From NCBI GenBank assembly GCA_021234155.1, contig JAJEKV010000013.1, forward strand, positions 5,584,775 through 5,648,774: DNA of 64,000 bases. The letters are read 5' to 3'. The DNA is from Isoetes taiwanensis. Taxonomy: Eukaryota; Streptophyta; Lycopodiopsida; Isoetales; Isoetaceae. Position 1 is the stretch's first letter, and each line of letters starts with the position of its first letter. The translations under genes were made by a program, and so were the position numbers. Shown piece by piece: positions 34,046 to 45,482 of the stretch. The notes below the pieces were generated by a model. The model did not search any database and was not told where the DNA came from. It saw only the letters and a list, made by a program, of their open reading frames with translations.

Positions 34046-34674
34046 TTATCGAACTTCGCAAAGAGAAATCTTGAGATCTGGCCGAGGGCATGAAGAAGCC
34101 TCTACAAAAGCGGGAGGCGAGGAACATGAGCGGGGACATGAACGTGAGCAGGGAGCAAGCTGGAACATGAACCGGAGCAAGAATGGAGCATGAATCAGAT
34201 CAAGATCCGGAGCGAGGAACAGGGGACTGGAGCAAGAACTGGAGTAGGAACGGGGGCTGGAGCAAAGAACTGGAGCAGGAATAGAGCACGGAGCAAGAAC
34301 TGAGCAGGAGCAAAAACTGAATCGAGCAGGAGGGGAGCGGGGAACTGGAGCTGGAGCTAGGACATCATCAAGAATATGGTCGAGAATGCAGGGGCATGAA
34401 TCGGAGCAAAGGCAAGAGTCGGATCCGAACATGGAACAACAAGGACGGAATCAGGGGCCCACGATATTGCACGGATCGAAGTCGATGTTGATGTAGAGAC
34501 CTGATCTGCAGATGAACTGGAACTAGAGCTAGAACCAGCAAATTGAAATGATCTAGTACGCCAATCAATGCGGGTTATGTAGCTCGAGCAGGGGCAGACC
34601 AAGACTATTGGCGCATGAGGGCTAGCAATGAGATTGAAGGAAATACTACAAGAAACTCCTTGAACAAAACACAA
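34046..34674 (-). pseudogene. Degenerate gag region with GGAGCAGGAACT-like repeats
   Basis: The region between the RT lead-in and the 5' LTR should hold gag and protease. Only a low-complexity array remains at about 34130-34380, where plus-strand words such as GGAGCAAGAACTGGAGCAGG recur at a period near 12 bp. Minus-strand frames give Ser/Cys/Pro-rich strings that are not a recognisable capsid. Slippage has probably replaced part of gag. Confidence 0.6.
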
Positions 34675-34868
34675 GAGGCGGGTACATTCTGTGGATCTTT
34701 TTAGGAGATCTCCCGTCCATCAATCACTTCGACAGAACCAGGATGCTCAACCTTGCTTCTAGGGATGGCGTGCTTACTGACGAATGCACTATCCATAAAA
34801 CAAGCATTGCACTACAATCAAGTTGCGCCAGCACTTGCAATCCTCCAACTTCTAATTTCAATGATAAC

Positions 34869-35375
34869 TGTCATGAACCTACTCAAAAACAAGGAAAAAT
34901 ACATAGAAAATACGCAAGAAATACGGAAGAAATATGCCAAGATCGGCAAAGAATCTGATATATGAACAAGAGTCAAGAATACAATGGTCTGAAGGCAAGC
35001 AGGAACACGAGACAGATGCCTAGAAGGCTCAAGACTGGGGTTGAACCGGAATGGTTTAACAAGAAGGAGGTGCCTCCTTATATATCTAGGTCAACGGTCA
35101 GGATCGCCCCACTCCAATGGATGAGATCGCGCCAAGTGTCGCGCATGCATTTAGGTTCTAGAATATTCTAGAACCTCCTGGACGTAGTCCCACATATGAG
35201 GAAGACGTGACGGAATGTCTTCAACAAATATTGGTAGTGCACTTGGCAAGGGTGTATGACTCGCAACTGTCAAACCATGTCTTGTGCAACTACCTTTTTG
35301 TATCCGTGTGACGACCATCTCTTGTACATACGAGTATAATGTTCGTATGATACAAATATCTGTATGGTCGTCACA
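34869..35375 (-). repeat. 5' LTR of chromovirus
   Basis: Nearly identical to the other LTR apart from scattered substitutions and the deletion of about 13 bp, where CTCGCAACTGTCAAACC replaces a longer tRNA-like segment. The element's promoter should lie here, but no TATA position could be fixed with confidence. Confidence 0.92.
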
Positions 35376-35380
35376 CAAAG

Positions 35381-35815
35381 TGGTGCATTCTCTGCCAGGG
35401 GATCCACCAACAAGGTGCATTCAACTGAGCACAAGCGATTGGACTGATGTGAAATAATGTTTTAACTGTGTGTCAGGAATAACAATCCCATTAAAAATGG
35501 AGAAGCATTATGATAAGGCCACAACTCATAAAATAGACTCCATGGAAGAACAGATTTAAGTGTGACTTTACCAAAAGAAATACAATAGGTAAGAGCCTGT
35601 GCAATAAGTCGTAACCCAGGAGAATCATCCTTACCCACGAGAAACCTCCAAGTGAATTTGAGATTAAAACTTTACTCTGCAAATGGATATCGATCATGCC
35701 CAAACCTCCAGCAAACTTAGGTTTTATACACTTAGACCATGCAATCTTTACCACTACCCCTACTTCATTTCCACCCCAAATAAAGTTTCTGATGACACCC
35801 ACTATTTCCTAAAAC
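35381..35815 (-). mobile_element. LINE, 5' part (continuation across the chromovirus)
   Basis: Minus-strand frames show RNFIWGGNEVGVVVKIAWSK, then GGLGMIDIHLQSKVLISN, which matches the post-RT region of plant L1 ORF2 and resembles the equivalent part of the LINE at 52.5-57.8 kb. Reading continues across the chromovirus site into 30449. Truncated at about 35815. Confidence 0.88.
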
Positions 35816-36169
35816 ATTGATTGGGGATTTGGTCATCACAATCTTCTGTATCTACTTCGATACCCATTTTCCATAATTTCTGTTAGGACTAATCCCTTGG
35901 TCAAATCAGTTAATTTGGTCATTAAAATCTCTGTCCACTTTGTTACCCATTTTATCACATGTACGTTTAAAGTAGGGGCATGAGTTTATGAGTTCTCACG
36001 GTTCTTATCAAGATAAAGAAGTATCATATGTGTTAGATTTTGTTGCTTGACCCACGACTCCTATCAATTTCATTCAGAACTCCATTTGTAAGATCTGGTT
36101 ATGCACACACCATTATGCACACACCAGAGTCTTCTTGATCCACAGCTCCTGCCAATTTCATTTAGAATC
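35816..36169. other. Unassigned spacer
   Basis: No gene. Two imperfect direct repeats of about 35 bp (ACTCCTATCAATTTCATT and GCTCCTGCCAATTTCATT) lie near 36055 and 36140, just before the LTR of the next element. Confidence 0.5.
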
Positions 36170-36628
36170 TGTGACGCTCCCCGAACCTATACGATGTTCC
36201 CATCGTATACATACGGAAAATTACCCTCCCATGGCAGCTTCATCACCACAGAAAGGCCCTCTGTCTACCTCGGACCACTTGTGATGGCCAAGTGCCCCGG
36301 TGAAGGACACGGAGTGTCATTCGTCCCACGCCTTCTATGGGAACCCTATATAGCGGAAGCGTACGTATAGGTTAGCACCTAGCATACAAAACATATAATA
36401 TCATACCACCACGAAGCGTGGTCCATCCATCATCAATACAAATGACATCCCAACAACAACATAACAGGCATCAAATGGGGCCCTAACCCAGGCTCAGACT
36501 CTAGGGAATCAACCGACGGTCCAGGCCTCCAGATAACAACAGATGGAATCATGACAATGGTATTGGCTGGCATAGAACAATGGCTAGGGTAGTCCACTCC
36601 ATCCGCCCCTCCTGTGCACACTTTGCAG

Positions 36629-37446
36629 CATGGAAAAATTTAGTGGCTATTAATAGCCAAATGACGATTTTTTAGGGGGTCTAGACAATTTTTGCGGTGA
36701 ACTTTATGAAGAGAGATTTCTTTTATAAAAATAAAAAATAGCCATAGCTAAAACAAATATTCCATTATTTTTTTAGGATTAGCCAAACTATTTCCCCCTT
36801 TTTCCTTAAAGAAAAAAGGATTAGCCATTCTTTATATTACAATAATTACATATTAAATCAATAATAGCCAAACAAAAATGAATTCCTATTATAGACTTTT
36901 ATACATCCCCACCTACTATCATCAGTGATAATAGTTTTTCAAACTATGCATTTCTATTACATATACCATATATGCATCTTACAAAAAGAATTGTAAGAGA
37001 TGGCCAATATCTCTCTAGATGCCCGAGTTGGTTGCATAATGTCTTCCCTCAAGGGTTAGAGATAAGTGCAATTTGATCACCATATCTAGAAGGTGTGATT
37101 GCATTGAATGTTGTTCAGATCATGGATATTATAAGCTATGTTGTGAGCTTTTGTTAAAAGCTTTTTAATATTATTGTATATTTCTTGATTGTTGATTATT
37201 ATTTGTAATTGTAGCACATAAATCTAAAGCTACAGAATTTATATTTTTTGCTTTTTCCAGTCAGAAAAAATAGTCAAGTGAAAGTTTATAGTACTTAATT
37301 CAAAAGTTTTGCCAAGTCAAGTACATACAAATGTAATGGTAATAATAACTTTAGCCAAATGTATATCATAAAGTACTATAAAATTTTGAAAAATAGCCAA
37401 ACTATTATTTATGGAAAAATATATAGCATGCTTAATTTTTTCCCTG
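36629..37446. mobile_element. Non-autonomous hAT element, copy 2
   Basis: Starts CATGGAAAAATTTAGTGGC and ends CTTAATTTTTTCCCTG, with a perfect 8-bp duplication CTTTGCAG (36621-36628 and 37447-37454). Homologous along its whole length, in the same orientation, to copy 1 at 9241-10044, with substitutions and small indels. Contains the same TAGCCAAA motifs and no transposase. Sits inside the LTR of the second gypsy element. Confidence 0.95.
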
Positions 37447-38376
37447 CTTTGCAGATAGGCTGAATCATGCTATGACATGGTTGTAGCCTTCCAGAGACAT
37501 AATCTCATGGAATCACCCTATGAGACTACTCCAGGTTACATCTCCCCAGTCCGATGAGGTAGAAAGGGGGAAATCCTTCCCAGAGCATGGTGCTTCCATG
37601 GGTGGCTAGAGGATCGTGGTTCCGTCAGGCAACCACGCATCCATACCCAACTTTACCCCCTCCCTCTCCCAAAAAAAAAATCCATAGGCCTCCTTGGCAT
37701 GCCTATCGAGCCCAGGACATCCCTATAGGCACGTATCCTGCGACCCAGGAGGTGTTTGATCCATATCCAGCCTATACGCAATGACCGATTATAGATCTAG
37801 CCAAGGTAGGAAGCCTTGTAGCCACGTTAGGCAAGGTCCCACCCCCACTTCACCACCATGCTTCTTGTCTGGTGCTCAGCCACACCATACCATCGACAGC
37901 CAGGAGGGCTCTTGTGCACAGGCTGCATTTAATGGGTTTTAAAGGGTTCTAGCTAAGAGCATCTCTATTCCTAGGTAGCTTTTAGGTCTCTACCCCCCTT
38001 TAACCCCATACACATAGGAGGAACAGAAGGAAAGAACAATCACATTCAAATCATCCACCATAATATCAAATAGAACATAGAAGAGAGTCTAATCATTCAT
38101 CCAATCATACAAGGGTTAGATTAGAACATAAACTACCTAAAGACTAACCTGTCTCTTGGCTGGACTCATTACCACGAAGAACATCCATGATTCAAGGCTA
38201 GTTACTGTATTCAAGCAGCTCCTCCCTTCTCCAATCTTCCCCAAATCAATTTGGGGCAGGATTGGGGGTGTAGGCTTAGCTTGCCCCCTTAGAATAGCAA
38301 GTCTTCTTTGGCCCAATCGATTTGGGCCAGGTGGCTCCTCCTATTGGCTAATTAATATCATTAATTAGCCTAATTA

Positions 38377-39230
38377 GGGCCATTTCCCACTCGCCATTAA
38401 GTTAAGTTAGCTTAACTACTTTGTTATCTCTAACCTAACTAGAAAAAATTTCTCCTTTTCCATTGAGGTGGTTAAATTAGGACTAACTTAAGGAAGCATG
38501 GAAATTTGCGTTCCCATCATGTCCATTAAGTTAGAAATAAAAAATTGAATTAAATCTTGTGTTGACGATTCACATTAGTAGTTAAAGTGCTAAGTTAGGT
38601 TAGCATTAACTATACTTATTTCACACTGCCAGTTAAGAATTTATGTTTAAGTTAAGGAGAGTTTTGTTGGGAAAAAAATGCCAACTATCGATGATGCACA
38701 CTAATTAGAAAGTAGTACGCACCTAAAGTTAACACAAATGTAGTGCTAGACTTTGAAACCAACTTGTTAGAAATGAGATGCCCTTCCAAAGTTCCATCGT
38801 GAAAACCCGAAAACAATTATCGAAAGGGCTATAAAACGAAATATAACTATACACAGAATATTATGAAAATGCATATTCCTAGATATTTGAAAGAGGCAAC
38901 AAGAAATATGCATTTTCATATAAAACGTAAATAACCTAACTATATTGTTACCCTTTCTCACTTAACAGTTATATTAAGTTAGTGCTTAACTGAGTTAAGT
39001 GTACCTCTCCTAGGTCACTTAACTTCTAGTTTAAAATAAGGGGACCAGTTAAAGTTTTAACTAAACTTAACTTAACTACTGTCAGTATGAAAGTGATATT
39101 GTTAAGTTAACCATAGTTAAAATTTAACCAAATCCTAACTTAACTGATAGCAACTTAAGTGCTAGTGTGAAAGCAAGTTTCCGTTATTTGCCATATTTAA
39201 CCTAACCTAACCACCAGTGGGAATTGACCC
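38377..39230. mobile_element. PIF/Harbinger-like MITE with GTTAA-rich interior
   Basis: The left end GGGCCATTTCCCACTCGCCA and the right end (reverse complement GGGTCAATTCCCACTGGTGG) are imperfect terminal inverted repeats. TTA flanks both sides (38374-38376 and 39231-39233), the typical PIF/Harbinger duplication. The interior is packed with AAGTTAAG/CTTAACTT words in both orientations. It has no transposase. A 3-bp duplication is weak evidence by itself; the inverted ends make the case. Confidence 0.75.
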
Positions 39231-39251
39231 TTAGATTAATTAAATTAACTA

Positions 39252-39451
39252 GGGGAAAACTACAAAATACACCTAACTTTTTCCAAAATTCACAGTATAC
39301 CCCTAACTTTCTAAAAATTCACAAAATGCCCTTAAAAATTCACAAAATGCCCCTAAAAACCTATTCGTTAAGGGCATTTTGTGAATTTTTAGAAAGTTAG
39401 GGGTATACTGTGAATTTTGGAAAAAGTTAGGGGTATTTTGTAGTTTTTCCC
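39252..39451. mobile_element. 200-bp foldback MITE with 9-bp TSD (MULE-like)
   Basis: Almost the whole element is one inverted repeat: the left arm GGGGAAAACTACAAAATAC ... CACAGTATACCCCTAACTTT is matched by its reverse complement on the right with a short centre. AATTAACTA flanks both sides perfectly (39243-39251 and 39452-39460). A 9-bp duplication with long arms is the Mutator-like signature. It lies 21 bp beyond the Harbinger-like element. Confidence 0.93.
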
Positions 39452-40127
39452 AATTAACTAATCTATGATAATTTAATATAGCTAACATAAACCCCTTTTA
39501 ATGTTAGCCCCTAATGCCCCATTATAGTCCAAACATACATGGTGACATGTCATAGTATTTATACATATAGCATATAAATACGTGGAACGTCACATTCTAC
39601 CCCCTTGGAATAATGATGTCCTCGGCATTGAACATTAAAAAGCAATATATAGATTAGGAAAAGGTAACATACGTAATAGAGAAGATTACAACTAGATCAT
39701 AAGTGATCAAAAGTTCTGGACCGGAGTCCTTCCATGCTATAAATATAGAACAACAAGTTAAGATACACAATAGCAATAAGAAACACATATAAGAAAACAT
39801 AACATGACCCCCAAAGTGAGCCGTCAAAGAACTGCAGATGCCGCCGTATGCACTACTCACCTGCAAGATTACAGTACATCAGTACTCAATATAGTTATGT
39901 AAAGTTGTGGTTGAAGGGACCACCCCCTTGAAAAAAATGAAATTAAAAACGAAAATGAGGGAATCCTATGATGCCTAAGGCTTGCAATTCGTCTCTACAT
40001 AAGGAATGGCATGGTTCCCACTATAGCCATAGACGGTTGCATCTAATATGCCTATATGTAAATCTCCCATCCTAGGATGCATCTACCCCAACTCCTTTGC
40101 ATGATCCCTGTCGGATCTAATACTCAA

Positions 40128-42597
40128 CTACATACCATTGGAGTTGGAATCGATAGCATCGTGGATAGTCCGACCCAGGCATTGCCGCATAAAGTTGGGG
40201 TAAGCCTTATCAAGGTCTTGTTTAAGGACCCAAGTGGCATCCTCTGTTGGCAAGTGTTTCCACTTAACCAAGTATTGCAATATTTGGGTTCTTCTCATTT
40301 GCTTATATGATCTGTCGAGAAGAGCTTCTGGAACAATTTCCAATTGCTCGTCTGTCGTTTCCATAAGTGTTGGCGTATCAAGAATTTCATGAGGATCCGG
40401 GGTGTGTTTCTTCAAAAGGCTTACGTGAAAAACTTTATGGACCTTGAGATGAGCGAGCAAATTCAACTTATAAGCTTGAGGACCTATTCGTTCGATTATC
40501 TCGAAGGGTGCCGCCCATCGTGGTGCCAGTTTCTTGCAATTACCAATCTTGAGCTTGACCTGCTTAACCTTGATCTTCAACCTACGGAATCACCAACTTG
40601 AAATTCGCGCGGCGTGCGGTGTTTGTCTGCTATACTCTTTTGTCGACTTTGTGCTGCCAATAAATAACTGCATATTTCTTTTACCAAGGCTTGCATATCA
40701 GTAAGCAACTGCTGCGAGACTGCCACCTTGGAAACTGCGTGTCTGAAGTAAGGCATTGGAAGCCATAGGTAATCATAAAGGGAGACATCTTTGAAGACTC
40801 CTGCTTAGTACTATTATAGGCAAATTCTACTAAATGAATGTAATATGCCCACTGAAATTGCTTATTCTATACGTACTTGCGTAGCATATCCTCAATAATG
40901 CGATTGGTACGCTCTAACTGACCATTTGTCTGAGGGTGATACGATGTACTCATGGCGAGCTTGGTTTGTATAGTGGGAACGAAGTCCTTCCAAAAAGCAC
41001 TAACAAACTTAATATCACGATTTGAAATAATGGTTCGTGGCATCCCATGTAATCGAAAAATCTTTTTGGAAGATAAGAGTATCGTATCCAAAGCAGTGTT
41101 GGTGGTGCGGCATGGCAAGAAATGTGCCATTTTAGAAAGCTCGTCGACTACCACCATCAAGGCATCAAATCCTCTAAGTGTGCGTGGAAGACCCACAATG
41201 AAATCCATGGTAATGACTTCCCATTTTGCATTGGGAATGTCCAGAGCTTCAAGTTTGTCTAGAGTCCTTAACTGCTCTGCTTTTGTCTGCTTGCAAAGTT
41301 GGCATTGCTTAATGTAACAGGCAATATGCTTCTTCATACCAGGACAGAAGTAACTGGATCTTATCTTGAAATATGTCTTCATGAATCCAACGTGACCAGC
41401 TATTGGACTGTTATGTGTGTCATGGAGAATGAGCCTTCTAACTCCTGATGATTTGGGCACACATAACTTATCTCGGTAATACAAAAGATTACCGTCCTTC
41501 TTATAATGTTTGTATGTTTCCCGCTCCTTGTTTGTCCTAGCTTCCTTAGAAAGGCTGCTCCACACTTCACGGAACTCGGGATCAGTTGGAAGAGATTGCT
41601 CAATAGTCTTTCCAAACTCACTTGCAAGAGTAAAAATAGCATTATAATGCGTAGGTGTTGTCAACGGGTCTCAAGATAGGGCATCCGCAACAACATTATG
41701 CTTACCGGGTTTATACAAAATCTCAAAGTCATATTCTTCCAAAAAATCTATCCATCTGCCTTGCCGGAGGTTAAGATTAGCCTGTATGAAGATGTATTGA
41801 AGGCTTTGATGATCCCTATCTTATTGGAAACATCGTCCAAGAAGATAGTCTCTCCAGATGCGCAAAGCATGCACGACCGCAAGCAACTCTTGGTCATGGA
41901 TCGGATATCTCTGTTCCGCATCATTTCTTTTCTTAGAATCATAGGCAATGACCCGTCCTTCTTGCATCAAGACAGCTCCAGTTGCTATCTTACTGGCATC
42001 AGTTGCAACCGCCTTGTCCTTGTGAGGATCGGGTAGCGTAACAACCGGCACTGTGGTCAAAGCGTCCTTTAACTATTGGAAGCCTGTTGAACTTTCTTCT
42101 TCCAATGTGTTGCCCAATCTTTGACTTTCTCATGCCTCCTAAGGTCGATGAGGGGTGCTACAATCTTGGCGAAATCCTTAACGAACTTATGATAATATCC
42201 CGCCAAGCCCAGGAAACTCCTAACTTCAGATGTAGGAGCTGGCCAGTCCTTGACTGCCTCAATCTTGGCTAGATCAATTGCAATACCATCAGCAGAAATA
42301 ATATGACCCAAATACTCGATCCTGGTGGTTGCAAATTTGCATTTGGAGAATTTAGCGATGGCGCCGCAACTTCTGGAGAGCCAGCAGAAGATGCCATTCA
42401 TAGTCCTCCAGGGTTTTACTGTAGATAAGAATGTCATCAAAGAAAATAATGACAAACTTGTGAGACTCGCCTTGTATATAATCATTCGCATCCTCCTCCA
42501 CCAGGGATGGGAGGTCACAGAAAGGTATCAGTTCCTCCCAATCCACCTCTGCCAGGGCTACCTGTGCTGCCTGTGTGCCGTATGGGCAACCTTGCAT
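40128..42597 (-). pseudogene. Gypsy pol: RT (partial), RNase H, integrase, chromodomain
   Basis: RT begins mid-domain at [20 protein letters not shown] (about 42460), then [20 protein letters not shown] and [18 protein letters not shown]. RNase H (about 42060-41700) has VATDASKIATGAVLMQEGR. Integrase (41664-40867) is uninterrupted: HHCC zinc motif HDTHNSPIAGHVGF ... CQLCKQTK, then TMDFIVGLPRT, ISNRDIKFVSAFWK and HPQTNGQLERTNRI supply the catalytic Asp-Asp-Glu. After a frame break come LKVHKVFHVSLLKKHTPDP and a chromodomain with LQYLVKWKHLPTEDATWVLK. The integrase looks well preserved, while RT fingers and protease are missing. Confidence 0.93.
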
Positions 42598-43641
42598 TCG
42601 GTGGCCCAGTTGGAAACATCGGAAGCATGCCGTGTCTCATCGTAGTTGCTCACGAGCTTCCCTCGGGATAGACTGAAGGATCCGCCGCTATTAGTGGTAC
42701 CTGGCTTATCTGGAATATTGAAACTCACTTTCTTTTCTGACTTCTCATAAGGAGGCTGCTGGGGATGTTCCGGACTAGGAGAGCGGGCCCGCCTTATATG
42801 GTACATAAGTCTTTCCTTGATTATCATTTAGTGGTAAGGATACTTATGTGTGTTTTCTTTCAAACTTAAGGCTTTTGCTTCAGGCTCGGCCACCGTTTTG
42901 GGATCAATGGCACGTACCATCTTCCTTAAATTGGGCGACAGGCCCTCCACATAACCTTCTACTGCATGGCATTCGTTGATCCCCGAAACCTAGAGCCTGA
43001 GGCGCATGAACTCGTCAATATAAGCTTGTACAGACATGCGGCGCTGCTTCAATCGGTAGAATGTCTGTATTTGTTTACACCTGTGTGCCCAAAGAACATA
43101 GTGTGACTTGAAGGCCTTGGCAAAGATTTTGAATTTACAGCAGCCTCTGTTCAACCCATGGGATCTTGCATAATCCTTCCACCAGATTCAGGCAGACTTA
43201 GTAAGATTTGTAGTAGCCACTTTGCCAATGTCCTTTTTGGTCATTCCATAAGACTTGCCAAACTCATCCATCTCGTCCAACCAAGATTTTGCATCCATGC
43301 CAGAACAGGAAGTGCCTGAAAATTGAGCAAGTTTATGGTTCTAACAAATGCTGGTAATAGCCGAATCCACCGTTTTTTTATTAATCTTTCTTTCGAGACT
43401 TAGCACTGTCCTGTTTAGAGGCGGTGGACTCTGAAGAGTCGTCAGAATCAGAAGAGTTCGAACTACTATCAGAAGATGAAGAATTGCGGGCACGTTTAGA
43501 TCGTGTCGGTGCAGAGGAACCACGACCTAAGGTTGGTGGTGGCGGTGGTTTAGGGGCCTCCATGACTGATACTTCTTCTCCATCTTCCGGTATGCCAAGG
43601 CCTATTGGTCGTTGCATTACATACTGCTGAAGTTGCGCCAT
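42560..43641 (-). pseudogene. Gypsy gag with CCHC zinc knuckle
   Basis: Starts near 43641 (MAQLQQYVMQRPIGL) with an acidic, Ser-rich stretch. Capsid-like sequence follows (FYRLKQRRMSVQAYIDEFMR and INECHAVEGYVEGLSPNLRK). A perfect CX2CX4HX4C knuckle (CFRCFQLGHRMQGC) lies near 42620-42580. Several stops and frame changes interrupt it. The knuckle frame runs on without a break into the RT YxDD region. Confidence 0.85.
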
Positions 43642-44804
43642 CTAACGCTTGATAATGAGCAATTCCTGTTCAGGGGTCAAGTGGCCCGGATCTACTAGAG
43701 TCGCCCATGCTGGATTACGTGTACCATCTATAGCACAATTGAAACAAGGAGGTTATAGATGAATGTTGGGTATGACTCACTTCAAGGAAGAAAATGATTG
43801 AGCATACGCAAAGATCATGCACACCACAAGAATATGACAAGCAGTATATAAGAGAAAAGTTATAAAATATATTAATCAAAACACTTATAGACTGTGAGTA
43901 CAAATATTATAAAGACCCATAGGCTGATACAATAAGGTAGAGAACATAAAGACTAAGAGTCGTGCTTTGGGGTAGGAGGCTGTGGCGGTCGCCGATGCCG
44001 AAGGAGTGTAACACCTGGGCTGACTGACAAGGCAACTGATGATGCTACCTCCGGCGGAAAAGCAGTGGCCAAGGGAGCAGCCACGAGCAGCTTCATGCCC
44101 CAGGGGGTTCATCTCTATGTTAGGGGCATATGGCATGTGCGTGCATCAGGTCGGAAGAAACCCCTATGTATACGGCTCGCCCTCCATAGAAACCCCTATG
44201 TATACAGTCTTGTGTTGTCGAAGCAGAATACCCGATTCCATACTTTTACAACAATTTACCCTACCCTTAAACTTATTTTTACGTCCAATATTTATTCATG
44301 TAGCCTACCCTCTACCTTACATTTACATCCAAGCTACAAATGTTGCAAGCTTCACAAGTTTTCCAGTTGCCAATGCTAAAATCATATTAGTTGAACTTGA
44401 TTTTGCCCAAATTGCACATTTGGGGTTTCATTTGTGACCATAGTAGCTGTAGAGCATCCATCTCTATAATCCACGTTCAAAGGGATCTTGTATATTCATC
44501 TGCACATATGCATGCATATTGTCAGAGCGTGCTTCAAGTTATTATCTTGAATTTCTTTTAAGTTCTATTAGGCAAGTTGTAAGTTGTAAGTTGTCCCTTA
44601 GATATAGAGTTTTTAGTAGACGTCCATTGAAAACGTCGTCAAGAATAACCTCTTAGAACATATAACCAACTTCCTAACATAAAGGTTTTCAGCCAAAAGA
44701 AACACTTCCGGGCATAAAAGAGACAAAGAATGTAATGATGCCTAGCTTGGAGAGTTTTCTTGTGATGCTTGGAGGCAGAATAATCAATTGTATAATCTCC
44801 TCCT
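43642..44804. other. Possible eroded 5' LTR; no gene
   Basis: This should hold the primer-binding site and 5' LTR of the gypsy element, but I found no convincing match to 36170-39594. The phrase AACCCCTATGTATAC occurs twice near 44160-44205. The rest is featureless. Confidence 0.4.
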
Positions 44805-45436
44805 TTACCACTTCGCAATAAAAGTATAGACCACGAAATTGATAAAGCCTATGACTGCAAGGAGCCAGTAGAAGTTGCTTAATTTTCTTTGGTTATTTTA
44901 AACCTAGGCAACCATCCCGGATTAGAATCATGCTTGGTTATTCCATTGACAATGGAAACAATGGCTCTGCTTAAAAATAGCCTAGAGAATTAGACACAAA
45001 CATCACAGAAGTGGGCATGTTGTGTAGGCTCTCAGGAGATTCGCCATACTAGAAGTCTAGCAGCCCTGCAAATATGAAGAGATCTGCAAGTCCAAAGCAG
45101 GAATATTGCAAACCAATCCAGAACATGCATTCATTGGAAAAATTGCTATGGAATTATTTAGCACATGATGGCTTCTGGCCATTCTGATCCTTTTTCTCTA
45201 TAAATGCTGCCATCACCATGTAGAAGCATGATAGGAGAAGTCCATGTCCAATTCTCTACAAAATTGTGATGCATGCACATGCAAATGGCACAAAAAGCCT
45301 GTCATAGACTGCAAGCAAGAGAAGGACTGCAAACAGGTAGGAAGAACCAACTGCAGCAACTGGAAATGCGAAATGATGAGTTGTGTGTATTGTATAGCAG
45401 ACTCTGTCCACGTGTTTCCCCCATTGTGCCTATATC
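44805..45436 (-). pseudogene. NPF/PTR transporter terminal exon
   Basis: After an acceptor (gtttgcag) the minus strand reads HFAFPVAAVGSSYLFAVLLL, LAVYDRLFVPFACAC, RIGHGLLLSCFYMVMAAFIE, then LADLFIFAGLLDF and YGESPES, GWLPRFKITKEN, and NFYWLLAVIGFINFVVYTFI before a stop. This is the C-terminal third of the proton-coupled nitrate/peptide transporter family (helices about 7-12). Stops replace residues after CITIL and LLDF, and there are frameshifts. It lies 46 bp downstream of an LHT fragment on the same strand, so a shared transcript would join two unrelated transporters. Confidence 0.88.
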
Positions 45437-45482
45437 CTGCAAACAACAAATAAGATTATGAGCATTAAGTTGAAGGAACATA

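Larger units (their letters stand above)
30450..35375 (-). mobile_element. Ty3/gypsy chromovirus (Tcn1-like), complete LTR pair
   Basis: Two LTRs of about 520 and 507 bp (30450-30969 and 34869-35375) start TGTGACGACC and end GGTTCATGACA in the element's orientation. They flank a minus-strand polyprotein with RT, RNase H, integrase and a C-terminal chromodomain. CAAAA precedes and CAAAG follows, a 5-bp target duplication with one change. The purine-rich tract GGAGGGGGATGG abuts the 3' LTR. The primer-binding site beside the 5' LTR is unclear (GTTATCATTG). Gag and protease are badly decayed. The element inserted inside LINE ORF2, which continues on both sides. Confidence 0.94.
36170..39594 (-). 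repeat. 3' LTR of second gypsy element (with three insertions)
   Basis: Ends are TGTGACGCTCC on the left and GGAACGTCACA on the right, so both ends carry the TGTGACG word. Removing the hAT, Harbinger-like and MULE-like insertions and their target copies leaves roughly 1.5 kb, a normal LTR length. Both boundaries rest on the TG/CA ends and the adjacent polypurine tract rather than on a second LTR. Confidence 0.7.
36170..43641 (-). mobile_element. Second Ty3/gypsy chromovirus, internally deleted, one LTR found
   Basis: A minus-strand element with gag (43641-42580), a deletion that joins gag to the middle of RT, then RNase H, integrase and chromodomain ending near 40120. The 3' LTR (36170-39594) is preceded by the purine tract CCAAGGGGGTAGA and starts TGTGACGTTCC. 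No matching 5' LTR was found to the right of 43.7 kb, so that end is truncated or too diverged. The LTR has been invaded by three DNA transposons. Confidence 0.9.

Noticed and set aside
36170-39594. Solo LTR
   Set aside because: A polypurine tract and a gypsy polyprotein adjoin its right end, and no 5-bp duplication flanks it, so it is a 3' LTR.
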